Below are positions 36,588-44,315 of a DNA stretch of 64,000 nucleotides, in pieces (within the stretch, counting starts at the first letter, position 1; each line of letters starts with the position of its first letter). Below the pieces are notes generated by a model that did not search any database, was not told the origin of the DNA, and was given only the letters and a program-made list of their open reading frames with translations. The position numbers and the translations under genes are program-made. The DNA lies in contig JBAYVD010000012.1 of NCBI GenBank assembly GCA_041674745.1, positions 59,478 to 123,477 on the forward strand, given 5' to 3'. This DNA is from UBA2040 sp041674745 (GTDB lineage Bacteria; Bacteroidota; Bacteroidia; Flavobacteriales_D; Crocinitomicaceae).

Positions 36588-37496
36588 ATGAAATTATTAA
36601 TTACTGGGTCCAATGGATTGTTAGGTCAAAAAATTGTGAAACTGTGTCGATCAAGAGGGATTGATTTTGTAGCTACCTCTTCAGGCGAAAATAGAAATCC
36701 GGATTGTCCGATCGATCAGTATGAATCTTTGGACATTACGAATCGTGATCAAATCCGTCAAGTATTTCAAAAAACTAGCCCTACGGCAATTGTTCACACA
36801 GCTGCCATGACGAATGTGGATGAATGTGAAGAAAAACCCGCTGCCTGTCATCAAGTGAATGTCATGGGAACGGCCTATTTGTTAGCCGAAGCTCAAAAAA
36901 TAAATGCTCATTTTCAATTGCTTTCAACCGATTTTGTATTTGACGGAGAGAAAGGAAATTACCGGGAAGAAGATAAAGTGGGGCCATTGAGTGTTTATGC
37001 TAAAAGCAAAGTGGATGCAGAACGACTTTTACAGTTGGCGCATTATACCAATTGGTCCATCGCGAGAACGATTATCGTCTATGGAACTGGGCATAATTTA
37101 TCCAGATCAAATATTGTTTTGTGGGCAAGAGAAGCCTTAGCAAAGGGCAATCCTTTGAATATTGTCGATGATCAATTTCGTGCTCCAACTTGGGCAGATG
37201 ACTTGGCGTCAGGTTGTGTGGCGATCATTGAAAAAGAACATTTTGGGATTTTCCATCTTTGTGGCCCGACCACTTATTCCATTCTTGATTTGGTGAAGAA
37301 AATCGCGGAGTATTATGATTATCCAACGAATACGATTTCGCCTGTTTCGTCCAGCACATTGAACCAAGCAGCCAAACGACCTCCAAAAACAGGTTTTGAT
37401 TTAACCAAAGCAAAAACATTGCTGAATTATCATCCAATAAGCATCGAAGAAAGTTTAGCCTTGCTGGATGTGGAAATTGAATTGTTGAGACAATAG
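36588..37496 (+). CDS. dTDP-4-dehydrorhamnose reductase-like SDR (RmlD family)
   Basis: 302 residues with LITGSNGLLGQKIV (NAD(P) motif, residues 4-17), HTAAMTNVDECEEKP, LSTDFVFDGEKG, catalytic YAKSK in PLSVYAKSKVDAE and ADDLASGC. This is the RmlD/SDR sugar-reductase family. The dTDP substrate is inferred from the family and not proven. It is two bases after the channel stop and 20 kb from rfbB, and no rfbA/C is near, so the rhamnose pathway may be spread or this enzyme may serve another nucleotide sugar. Confidence 0.85.
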   Translation: MKLLITGSNGLLGQKIVKLCRSRGIDFVATSSGENRNPDCPIDQYESLDITNRDQIRQVFQKTSPTAIVHTAAMTNVDECEEKPAACHQVNVMGTAYLLAEAQKINAHFQLLSTDFVFDGEKGNYREEDKVGPLSVYAKSKVDAERLLQLAHYTNWSIARTIIVYGTGHNLSRSNIVLWAREALAKGNPLNIVDDQFRAPTWADDLASGCVAIIEKEHFGIFHLCGPTTYSILDLVKKIAEYYDYPTNTISPVSSSTLNQAAKRPPKTGFDLTKAKTLLNYHPISIEESLALLDVEIELLRQ

Positions 37497-37559
37497 GCTG
37501 TTTGATTCTGTGGAAGTAATAAATTTCCTTATATTCGAGACTTAAAATAAAAAACAACT

Positions 37560-39470
37560 ATGGCAAAAGAAGAATCCGCTGGTTGGGGATCGCGTGTAGG
37601 TTTAATCTTGGCAATGGCGGGTAACGCCGTTGGACTCGGAAACTTTTTACGATTTCCTGTACAAGCAGTAGAAAATGGAGGTGGAGCCTTTATCATACCT
37701 TATTTGGTTTGTTTCCTTCTAATGGGAATCCCGTTGTTGTGGGTAGAATGGGCAACCGGCCGATTTGGTGGTATTCGAGGAAATCACTCGACACCATTCA
37801 TTTTTGATTCTATGAACAAAAAACGAATTTGGAAATACATTGGTGTATTTGGCATTTTTACCAATATTGCGGTTGCTTCCTACTATTGCTATATCGAATC
37901 TTGGACGATGTCGTATGTGTATCACACAGTCATTGGAACGTTTGATGGTATGAGTCAACAACAAGTGAGTGATTTCTTTGCTTCTTACACAGATGTAGGT
38001 GTTTCCACAACCGGAATTCCCTATGAGGCTGTGGTATTTTACCTTCTTTGTTTAGCCTTGAATACATGGATTCTTTCCAAAGGACTGGATGGTGTGGAGA
38101 AAGTGGCTAAAATTGGTGTTCCGATGTTATTAATTTTTGGCGCTTTTTTAGCAGTAAAAGGTTTAACATTGGGTACGTCTGGAGCTTCCACTGAAATCCC
38201 AGACGCGAATGCTTTGGATGGGATCAATTTCCTATGGACGCCTCAGTTTAGTTCTCTTTTGGATTTGAAAGTTTGGTTGGCTGCAGCAGGTCAAATATTC
38301 TTTACCCTTTCACTGGGAATGGGTACGATACATTGCTATGCGTCGTATTTGAAACAAAAAGATGATGTAGCCTTGAATTCTCTAAGTGCAGGTTTTACGA
38401 ATGAATTTGTTGAGGTTGTTTTGGGATCCTTGATTGTTGTTCCAATCGCAGCAGGCTACTTAGGCTTGGATTGGGTGATTAACAATGCTGGTTTCGGAAT
38501 GGCGTTTCAAACGATGCCTTATTTGTTTGAGAAATGGGGAGAAGTTATTGGCACTGTGTCTGGCGTATTTTGGTTCGGACTCTTGTTTTTCGCAGGAATT
38601 ACTTCTTCACTCGCCATGGGTACTCCTTGGATGGGCTTCATGCAAGACGAGTTTGGTTGGGGACGAAAAAAAGGTGCTTGGACTTTTGGATTGATTACTT
38701 TGATTTTAGGGTTACCAACCGTTTTCTTTTTCAAAGAAGGTGTATTTGATGAATACGATTACTGGGCAGGAACTGTTTCTCTGGTCGTTTTTGCAATGGC
38801 AGAGATAATCTTGTTTGCATGGGTATTTGGTATTACCAGAGGTTGGGATGAAATCAATTCAGGAGCAGATATTAAATTACCTCGTATTTACAAACCGATT
38901 TTAAAATATGTCACCCCAACTATTTTGTTGATTGTCTTTTTAGGGGCGTTTATTACACCGAAAGGAAATGACTGGAAAAAAGCGATCACAGAGAAATGGG
39001 AGTTGGACAATGGAAGTGTTTTGGCGAAGATTACCAACAGTGATATAGTCGTGAACAAAGAGTTTTACTCAGATCACAAAGAATACGATCAATCAGCCGG
39101 AATTGTCGATACAATTATCCATGACACCGAGAAAAAAGTGCACATCTTGAAAGTAAAAGACAAGGTTCGTTTTTACCGAAATGAACACGGCGTTGTAAAA
39201 GAAGCTAAAAAAGAAGCGATACTTTCCCGTTTAGGCAAAAACTATGTGTTTTTTGACTCTGTGGCGGTTTGCAGAGAATACCAATTCAAGTGGGATAATA
39301 AAATTGTGGTAAAAAAAGGTGATTCCTTAAAATTGGGCTCAACCATTGCAACTGGAAATTTCACAAACAAATCCTTGTATACCAGCATTGGACGCTTCCT
39401 TTTGTTAGGATTATTTTTATTCATCTGTCTACTCGTATGGCGAGCTGGACGTAATAAAACGCAAGCATGA
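37560..39470 (+). CDS. Sodium-dependent (NSS/SNF-type) transporter with a long C-terminal loop
   Basis: 636 residues. The N-terminus SRVGLILAMAGNAVGLGNFLRFP is the sodium/substrate binding signature of NSS (LeuT-fold) transporters, and further family segments such as LFFAGITSSLAMGTP occur in helix 8. Most bacterial NSS proteins are 440-520 residues; here about 140 residues of soluble, charged sequence (about 470-608) sit between the penultimate and last helix. The substrate is probably an amino acid (inference). The ATGA overlap with the following 45-codon gene fits a transporter with a small MetS-like subunit. Confidence 0.92.
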   Translation: MAKEESAGWGSRVGLILAMAGNAVGLGNFLRFPVQAVENGGGAFIIPYLVCFLLMGIPLLWVEWATGRFGGIRGNHSTPFIFDSMNKKRIWKYIGVFGIFTNIAVASYYCYIESWTMSYVYHTVIGTFDGMSQQQVSDFFASYTDVGVSTTGIPYEAVVFYLLCLALNTWILSKGLDGVEKVAKIGVPMLLIFGAFLAVKGLTLGTSGASTEIPDANALDGINFLWTPQFSSLLDLKVWLAAAGQIFFTLSLGMGTIHCYASYLKQKDDVALNSLSAGFTNEFVEVVLGSLIVVPIAAGYLGLDWVINNAGFGMAFQTMPYLFEKWGEVIGTVSGVFWFGLLFFAGITSSLAMGTPWMGFMQDEFGWGRKKGAWTFGLITLILGLPTVFFFKEGVFDEYDYWAGTVSLVVFAMAEIILFAWVFGITRGWDEINSGADIKLPRIYKPILKYVTPTILLIVFLGAFITPKGNDWKKAITEKWELDNGSVLAKITNSDIVVNKEFYSDHKEYDQSAGIVDTIIHDTEKKVHILKVKDKVRFYRNEHGVVKEAKKEAILSRLGKNYVFFDSVAVCREYQFKWDNKIVVKKGDSLKLGSTIATGNFTNKSLYTSIGRFLLLGLFLFICLLVWRAGRNKTQA

Positions 39471-39604
39471 ATAGTTCAGCACTAATAACCATGGTAATAA
39501 CGCAGGCTTTGGTCGCGTTCTTTATGGTGTATTTTTTCATAAAGGTGATTCGAACGCCGAAACGACCAGAACCAGATTCGTATTCTGATAATGACGACGA
39601 GTAA
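39467..39604 (+). CDS. MetS-like small subunit of the NSS transporter
   Basis: 45 residues starting in an ATGA overlap with the NSS transporter stop. One membrane helix (about 5-28, LITMVITQALVAFFMVYFF) and an acidic/polar tail (RTPKRPEPDSYSDNDDE). In Corynebacterium glutamicum MetP the equivalent small protein MetS is required for methionine uptake, and short single-helix MetS-family ORFs follow many NSS genes. The coupling, single helix and length fit that family. The protein is very short, so sequence identity cannot be judged. Confidence 0.8.
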   Translation: MNSSALITMVITQALVAFFMVYFFIKVIRTPKRPEPDSYSDNDDE

Positions 39605-39618
39605 ATTTCTGAATAAGT

Positions 39619-40503
39619 ATGTTTAAAGAGGAATTACATATTTCCAAAAAGACCAAAAGAGGAATTCTTCTTTTGGTCTTTTTGTGTTTAGTAATTATTT
39701 ATACGCCTAGATTTCTAGTGTGGTGGCATCCTTCTGAAAAATTAAAATTGACCTTTCAAGAAAAAGAAAATAAACAAAGGATTGCTGCGCTGAGCGAGAA
39801 GCGAGAAGCAAATCGAAAAAATAGCTATAAAAAGAAAAGTAAATTCCATCGCCCACCGGCTAAATTTGACCCCAACGCATACACTGAAAAAGAATGGATG
39901 GCATTGGGTCTTTCTGAAAAACAGGTAGGCGTTGTTTTGAAATTTACGAAGAATGGAATTCGTTCCAATGAGGATTTACAAAGGATCTTTGTCATTTCAG
40001 AGGAGCTATTTGAATTGATCAAAGATTCTACCGTCTATCCTCAAAAAGAGTATGGTGCGAAAAATAATTTCTCAGAGAAAAAAGCGGATCCACAAAAACC
40101 TCAAATAGTGTCAGTAGAATTGAATACCGCTGATGCCCAAGAATTAGAAGCCATTCCTGGAATCGGGTCTTACTTATCAAAAATGATTCTAGAAAGACGC
40201 GCCAAGTTAGGTGGTTTTGTAACGAAGTCACAACTTTTGGAAATCTACCGTTTCGATCAGGAGAAATTGGATGCAGTGGATAAGTACATTCGCATCAATC
40301 CAGAAATTATTGAAAAGCTGAATATCAACGAAGTCACCATTGAACAATTGAAAAATCATCCCTACATCGAATACAAAGTGGCGAATAGTATTGTTAAAAT
40401 GCGACAACAAAAAGGTAGTTATAGTCGTCTAGATGAATTGAAAGAATCGGTTTTAATTAATGAAGAACTCTTTCAAAAACTAAAACCCTACGTATATTTG
40501 TAA
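39619..40503 (+). CDS. Membrane-anchored helix-hairpin-helix (ComEA-like) DNA-binding protein
   Basis: 294 residues. N-terminal membrane helix (about 14-33, GILLLVFLCLVIIYTPRFLVWW), a basic linker, then three HhH-type repeats: ALGLSEKQVGVVLKFTKNG, LNTADAQELEAIPGIGSYLS with MILERR, and INEVTIEQLKNHPYIEYKV. The middle repeat has the ComEA-type GIG hairpin. Such proteins bind double-stranded DNA in the periplasm or at the membrane; competence is possible but no com genes are nearby. It follows the transporter small subunit by 14 bases and precedes apt by 4, so it may be co-transcribed. Confidence 0.82.
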   Translation: MFKEELHISKKTKRGILLLVFLCLVIIYTPRFLVWWHPSEKLKLTFQEKENKQRIAALSEKREANRKNSYKKKSKFHRPPAKFDPNAYTEKEWMALGLSEKQVGVVLKFTKNGIRSNEDLQRIFVISEELFELIKDSTVYPQKEYGAKNNFSEKKADPQKPQIVSVELNTADAQELEAIPGIGSYLSKMILERRAKLGGFVTKSQLLEIYRFDQEKLDAVDKYIRINPEIIEKLNINEVTIEQLKNHPYIEYKVANSIVKMRQQKGSYSRLDELKESVLINEELFQKLKPYVYL

Positions 40504-40507
40504 CCAT

Positions 40508-41035
40508 ATGCTACAAGAAAAAGTTAAGCGTGCTATACGCGATGTTAAAGATTTTCCAAAGGAAGGAATTGTTTTTAAGGATATTACACCCATCATGTTG
40601 GATGCTGAATTGTCAAAAGAGATTGTTGACGCATTGTACGAACTTTATGCAAAGCAGAATATTGGCGCCGTTGCCGGTATCGAAAGTAGAGGTTTCTTAT
40701 TCGGTTATCCTTTGGCCATGCGTTTGGGTGTTCCATTTATACTCATTCGAAAAAAAGGAAAATTACCCTACGAAAAAATCAGTCATTCGTATGATTTAGA
40801 GTACGGTAGTGCGGAAATCGAGATGCATGTTGATGCCGTTTCCGATGGTACGCGCGTTTTAATTCATGATGATTTATTAGCGACGGGTGGATCTGCAGAA
40901 GCAGCCGCTCATTTGATTGAAAAATGCGGTGGAGAAATCGCTGGATTTAATTTTCTGGTAGCACTCGACTTTTTGGAAGGAAATAAAAAATTGGAAAAAT
41001 TCTCCAGAAATTTGGAGGCAATTATACACTACTAG
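40508..41035 (+). CDS. apt: Adenine phosphoribosyltransferase
   Basis: 175 residues, standard for Apt. KDFPKEGIVFKDITPIM near the N-terminus (adenine pocket), ESRGFLFGYPLA, FILIRKKGKLP and the PRPP loop VLIHDDLLATGGSA (about residues 117-130). It salvages adenine with PRPP to AMP. The HhH gene ends 4 bases upstream; the acyl-CoA dehydrogenase starts 34 bases downstream. Confidence 0.96.
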   Translation: MLQEKVKRAIRDVKDFPKEGIVFKDITPIMLDAELSKEIVDALYELYAKQNIGAVAGIESRGFLFGYPLAMRLGVPFILIRKKGKLPYEKISHSYDLEYGSAEIEMHVDAVSDGTRVLIHDDLLATGGSAEAAAHLIEKCGGEIAGFNFLVALDFLEGNKKLEKFSRNLEAIIHY

Positions 41036-41069
41036 GTAGTAAATTAGTAAAGGGAAAAATAAAGGGAAA

Positions 41070-42209
41070 ATGAATTTTGATCAAAACGAAAATCAAAAAT
41101 TAATCGCGCAAATGATTCGCGATTTTGCAGAAAAAGAAATCAAACCACATTTCATGGATTGGGACGAAACACAAGAGTTTCCGGTTCCAGTTTTCAAAAA
41201 ATTGGGAGACCTAGGACTCATGGGAGTCTTTATTCCAGAAGAATATGGTGGTTCTGGATTTTCTTATTTTGAGTACATCACGGTTATTGCTGAAATAGCT
41301 AAGGTTTGTGGTTCTATTGGATTATCTGTTGCAGCGCACAATTCATTGTGTACTGGTCACATTTATTATCACGGTAACGAAGAGCAAAAACGCAAGTATT
41401 TACCAAAATTGGCTTCGGCGGAATTTATTGGCGCTTGGGGATTGACAGAAACAGGCACAGGATCGGATGCTGGAGGCATGAATACGACGGCTGTTTTGGA
41501 AGGAAATGAGTGGGTTTTGAATGGCTCTAAAAACTTCATCACCCATGGAAAATCTGGAGACGTAACGGTTGTTATTGCTCGTACAGGTGAAAAAGGAGAT
41601 TCTAGAGGAATGTCTGCTTTTCTCGTTGAACAAGGAACTCCAGGTTTTACAGCGGGTAAAAAAGAAAATAAGTTGGGGATGAGAGCCTCAGAAACGTGTG
41701 AATTGATATTTGATAATTGCCGCATTCCACAAGAGAATTTAATTGGGAAAGAAGGTGAAGGATTTATCCAAGCCATGCAAGTATTAGACGGTGGAAGAAT
41801 TTCCATTGGTGCTTTGGCATTAGGAATCGCGAAAGGAGCGTATGAAGCTTCTGTAAAATATTCGAAAGAACGAGAACAGTTTGGTAAACCAATTGCTCAA
41901 TTTCAAGCAATCGGATTCAAATTGGCTGACATGGCGACGAAAATTGAAGCAGCCGAATTGTTGTTGAATCAGGCAGCATATTTGAAAAATAACAAGAAGA
42001 ATTTGACCAAGGAATCGGCCATGGCGAAGTTGTATGCTTCTGAAATTGCTTGTGAAGTAGCGAACGAAGCCGTGCAAATATTTGGTGGATATGGGTATAC
42101 AAAAGACTTCCCAGTTGAGAAATTTTACCGAGACGCAAAACTTTGCACAATCGGTGAAGGAACCTCAGAAATTCAAAAATTAGTAATTTCTCGAGAAATT
42201 TTAAAATAG
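41070..42209 (+). CDS. Acyl-CoA dehydrogenase
   Basis: 379 residues, normal for the short/medium-chain family. FAD and substrate segments: [74 protein letters not shown] and the catalytic-base region [19 protein letters not shown]. It dehydrogenates an acyl-CoA with electron transfer to ETF. The substrate chain length cannot be read. Its end holds the rpsU promoter. Confidence 0.93.
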   Translation: MNFDQNENQKLIAQMIRDFAEKEIKPHFMDWDETQEFPVPVFKKLGDLGLMGVFIPEEYGGSGFSYFEYITVIAEIAKVCGSIGLSVAAHNSLCTGHIYYHGNEEQKRKYLPKLASAEFIGAWGLTETGTGSDAGGMNTTAVLEGNEWVLNGSKNFITHGKSGDVTVVIARTGEKGDSRGMSAFLVEQGTPGFTAGKKENKLGMRASETCELIFDNCRIPQENLIGKEGEGFIQAMQVLDGGRISIGALALGIAKGAYEASVKYSKEREQFGKPIAQFQAIGFKLADMATKIEAAELLLNQAAYLKNNKKNLTKESAMAKLYASEIACEVANEAVQIFGGYGYTKDFPVEKFYRDAKLCTIGEGTSEIQKLVISREILK

Positions 42210-42212
42210 GTA

Positions 42213-42242
42213 TTGTTTTTTCGGGAAATACCCGTACATTTG
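42213..42242 (+). promoter_or_regulatory. rpsU promoter, TTG-N19-TACATTTG
   Basis: A -33 TTG (42213-42215) and a -7 TACATTTG (42235-42242) are separated by 19 bases, the Bacteroidota consensus arrangement. They lie just after the acyl-CoA dehydrogenase stop and 34 bases before the rpsU ATG. The same -7 octamer and spacing occur before the tRNA-tuf cluster. Confidence 0.75.
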
Positions 42243-42276
42243 CCGTCCAATTTTGCACCAAATAATTAAAAAAGAT

Positions 42277-42468
42277 ATGTTAATAGTTCCAGTTAAAGAA
42301 GGTGAAAACATCGAGAGAGCCTTAAAACGTTACAAGAAAAAGTACGACAAAACAGGTGTTATGCGTGAATTGCGTGCCCGTAAAGAATTCATCAAACCTT
42401 CTGTGATTGAGCGTCAAGATAATATCAAAGCTGCTTACAAACAAAGATTGAACAGCGCGGAAATGTAA
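42277..42468 (+). CDS. rpsU: 30S ribosomal protein S21
   Basis: 63 residues from ATG 42277 (MLIVPVKEGENIERALKRYK...), typical Bacteroidota S21 length. An earlier ATG at 42253 would add eight residues that are not part of S21. It has its own consensus promoter and a terminator right behind it, so it is an independent transcription unit, with xerC beginning inside the terminator U-tract. Confidence 0.95.
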   Translation: MLIVPVKEGENIERALKRYKKKYDKTGVMRELRARKEFIKPSVIERQDNIKAAYKQRLNSAEM

Positions 42469-42492
42469 CATTTTCGTAAAGGATACGTTAAG

Positions 42493-42519
42493 AAGGAGAC
42501 AATTTGTCTCCTTTTTTTA
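42493..42519 (+). terminator. Rho-independent terminator after rpsU
   Basis: AAGGAGACAA (42493-42502) pairs with TTGTCTCCTT (42504-42513), then T-run to 42519. The xerC ATG (42519) begins at the end of the T-run, so xerC may rely on readthrough or a promoter inside rpsU. Confidence 0.92.
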
Positions 42520-43391
42520 TGCTCGAAAAATTCATTTATTACCTCAAGGTCGAAAGACGGTATTCTGAGCATACATTGATTGCTTATAGGAATGATATCC
42601 AACAGTTCATTGATTTTCAAAATTTAATGGACCAAGATTTTGCGGAAGTTCACTTTCGGGACATTCGAAGTTGGGTTATGGATTTAAATGAAAAGACAAT
42701 TTCCAACCGAAGTATCAATCGAAAAATTTCATCTTTACGGGCACTGTATAAATGGCTGAAAAAAGAGAAAATTGTTGTCGAGAATCCGCTTGCCAAAATC
42801 AAAGGCCCAAAAACAGAAAAAAGATTGCCTCATTTTGCCAAGCAGTCAGAAATGAGCTTGACAAAAGCATTACTGGTATCTGACGAATTTGAGAACTTTC
42901 GAGATCAAGTAATTTTCGAAGTATTTTATCAAACTGGGATTCGACTTAGTGAGCTGATTCATTTACGGGATAACCAAGTTCAAAATGGGTACATCCGTGT
43001 CATTGGGAAACGCAATAAAGAACGTCAAATTCCGATTTCAATCGATTTGTTTCAGTTGATTGAAAAATACAAAACCAACCGTGAAAACATTCAGCGACAA
43101 AATGAATTTTTGTTTGTGTTAAAAAACGGTAATAAACTTTATCCAAAGCTTGTGTATAGGAAAATAAATTCCTACCTTGGTAAGGCAACGAGTTTGGATA
43201 AGCGAAGTCCTCACGTACTGCGCCATACGTTTGCTACGCACATGTTGAACAATGGAGCAGGGCTGGAGACTTTGAAAGAACTTTTGGGGCATGCCAATTT
43301 AGCAGCAACTCAAGTTTACACCCACAATTCGTTTGCGCAATTGTCAAATATTTACTCACAAGCCCACCCTCGTGGGCACAAAACGAATTAA
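42519..43391 (+). CDS. xerC: Tyrosine recombinase XerC/XerD family
   Basis: 290 residues from ATG 42519. N-terminal SAM-like core-binding domain (YLKVERRYSEHTLIAYRNDI), then the catalytic domain with TGIRLSELIHL (Arg), LRHTFATHMLNNGAG (His-x-x-Arg region), LLGHANLAATQVYTH (His, nucleophile Tyr). Such proteins resolve chromosome dimers at dif. XerC versus XerD cannot be settled. It is followed by hpf after two bases and is not a phage integrase despite lying near tRNA genes: it is in the housekeeping block and no att repeats are seen. Confidence 0.93.
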   Translation: MLEKFIYYLKVERRYSEHTLIAYRNDIQQFIDFQNLMDQDFAEVHFRDIRSWVMDLNEKTISNRSINRKISSLRALYKWLKKEKIVVENPLAKIKGPKTEKRLPHFAKQSEMSLTKALLVSDEFENFRDQVIFEVFYQTGIRLSELIHLRDNQVQNGYIRVIGKRNKERQIPISIDLFQLIEKYKTNRENIQRQNEFLFVLKNGNKLYPKLVYRKINSYLGKATSLDKRSPHVLRHTFATHMLNNGAGLETLKELLGHANLAATQVYTHNSFAQLSNIYSQAHPRGHKTN

Positions 43392-43393
43392 AC

Positions 43394-43684
43394 ATGGACA
43401 TTCAAGTGCACTCAATCCATTTCACTGCAGACCAAAAATTGATCGATTTCGTCAATGAGAAAGTGAATAAATTAGAAGTATTCTTCGACAACATTATAGC
43501 GGGTGAAGTTTTTTTACGCTTGGATAAAAGTCAAGATCACGAGAATAAAGTGGCGGAAGTAAAAATCCTCATACCTGGTCATGAATTATTTGCGAAAAAA
43601 CAATGCAAGAGTTTCGAGGAGGCGGCAGATTTAGCTGTTGAGGCCTTGAGAAAGCAAGTTGATAAAAGAAAAACTAAAATTTAA
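43394..43684 (+). CDS. hpf: Ribosome hibernation promoting factor (short HPF/RaiA type)
   Basis: 96 residues: MDIQVHSIHFTADQKLIDFV, ...VEVFFDN-type core and KSFEEAADLAVEALRKQVDKRKTK. This is the short HPF/YfiA fold without the C-terminal dimerisation domain. It binds the 30S decoding centre in stationary phase and silences ribosomes. It starts two bases after xerC and is followed by a terminator. Confidence 0.93.
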   Translation: MDIQVHSIHFTADQKLIDFVNEKVNKLEVFFDNIIAGEVFLRLDKSQDHENKVAEVKILIPGHELFAKKQCKSFEEAADLAVEALRKQVDKRKTKI

Positions 43685-43703
43685 TTAAAAGCATAAATTA
43701 TTG

Positions 43704-43732
43704 AAAAGGTGGCACATAGCCACCTTTTTTTA
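43704..43732 (+). terminator. Rho-independent terminator after hpf
   Basis: AAAAGGTGGC (43704-43713) pairs with GCCACCTTTT (43719-43728) around a five-base loop, ending in seven T. It separates the xerC-hpf unit from the tRNA-tuf unit. Confidence 0.92.
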
Positions 43733-43773
43733 TGTATGAAAAAAAATAATCAAAAAAAATCGCATCATTTCAC

Positions 43774-43803
43774 TTGCTATAAAAGATTTCTTTCATACAT
43801 TTG
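43774..43803 (+). promoter_or_regulatory. Promoter of the tRNA-tuf cluster, TTG-N19-TACATTTG
   Basis: TTG at 43774-43776 and TACATTTG at 43796-43803 with 19 bases between, 60 bases upstream of the first tRNA. The -7 box and spacing are identical to those of rpsU. Confidence 0.75.
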
Positions 43804-43863
43804 CAAACCCAAATACGGGGGAATACAATATAGTTCTTTCAATTATTGCACCAAATAAAATGT

Positions 43864-43940
43864 GCCGATGTAGCTCAGTTGGCCAGAGCAGCTGATTTGT
43901 AATCAGCGGGTCGGGGGTTCGAATCCCTCCATCGGCTCCA
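43864..43940 (+). tRNA. tRNA-Thr (anticodon TGT), CCA encoded
   Basis: Full cloverleaf: acceptor GCCGATG/CATCGGC, D-arm GCTCAGTTGGCCAGAGC, anticodon loop TTTGTAA with TGT, T-loop GGTTCGAATCC, discriminator T and genomic CCA at 43938-43940. First of four tRNAs before tuf. Confidence 0.97.
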
Positions 43941-43950
43941 ATAAAAAATT

Positions 43951-44035
43951 GGGGGTGTCGCATAGTGGCTATTGCATCAGACTGTAAATCTGCCACCGTA
44001 AGGTATCGTTGGTTCGAGTCCATCCACCCCCACCA
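43951..44035 (+). tRNA. tRNA-Tyr (anticodon GTA), CCA encoded
   Basis: Acceptor GGGGGTG/CACCCCC, anticodon stem-loop CAGACTGTAAATCTG with GTA, a long variable arm, T-loop GGTTCGAGTCC, discriminator A and genomic CCA. 85 bases, class II as expected for bacterial Tyr. Confidence 0.97.
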
Positions 44036-44053
44036 CATTTTTAGAATAAATAA

Positions 44054-44126
44054 GCGGGAGTAGCTCAGTTGGTAGAGCGTCAGCCTTCCAAGCTGAGGGT
44101 CGCGAGTTCGAATCTCGTCTCCCGCT
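44054..44126 (+). tRNA. tRNA-Gly (anticodon TCC)
   Basis: Acceptor GCGGGAG/CTCCCGC, anticodon loop CTTCCAA with TCC, T-loop GAGTTCGAATCTC. The 3' CCA is not encoded (discriminator T is followed by CAA). Confidence 0.96.
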
Positions 44127-44143
44127 CAATTGAAAGAAAAGTT

Positions 44144-44215
44144 GCCGATGTAGCTCAGGGGTAGAGTGCTTCCTTGGTAAGGAAGAGGTCACGAGTTCAA
44201 TTCTCGTCATTGGCT
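44144..44215 (+). tRNA. tRNA-Thr (anticodon GGT)
   Basis: Acceptor GCCGATG/CATTGGC (one G-U pair), anticodon CTTGGTAA with GGT, T-loop GAGTTCAATTCTC. CCA is not encoded. Its acceptor 5' strand is identical to that of the first Thr tRNA. Confidence 0.96.
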
Positions 44216-44238
44216 CTGAAGAAAGTATTTTATAGATC

Positions 44239-44263
44239 AATTTCATCCGAAAGGGGTGAAATT
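44239..44263 (+). other. Hairpin in the tuf 5' leader
   Basis: AATTTCATCC (44239-44248) pairs with GGGTGAAATT (44254-44263), ten pairs including one G-U, loop GAAAG. It lies between the last tRNA and the tuf start (44316). No T-run follows immediately, so it is more likely an RNA processing or regulatory stem than a terminator. Confidence 0.6.
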
Positions 44264-44315
44264 TGGCCTATATAAAAGGTTTGTTTTTTTTATTAACTAA
44301 GTAACAAATATAACA

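Noticed and set aside
42519..44215. Integrase plus tRNA attachment site
   Set aside because: The tyrosine recombinase is a normal XerC/D gene in a housekeeping operon and no direct repeat of a tRNA 3' end was found.
43793..44246. Antisense reading frames across the tRNA cluster
   Set aside because: They are produced by the complement of tRNA genes and have tRNA-derived peptide patterns.
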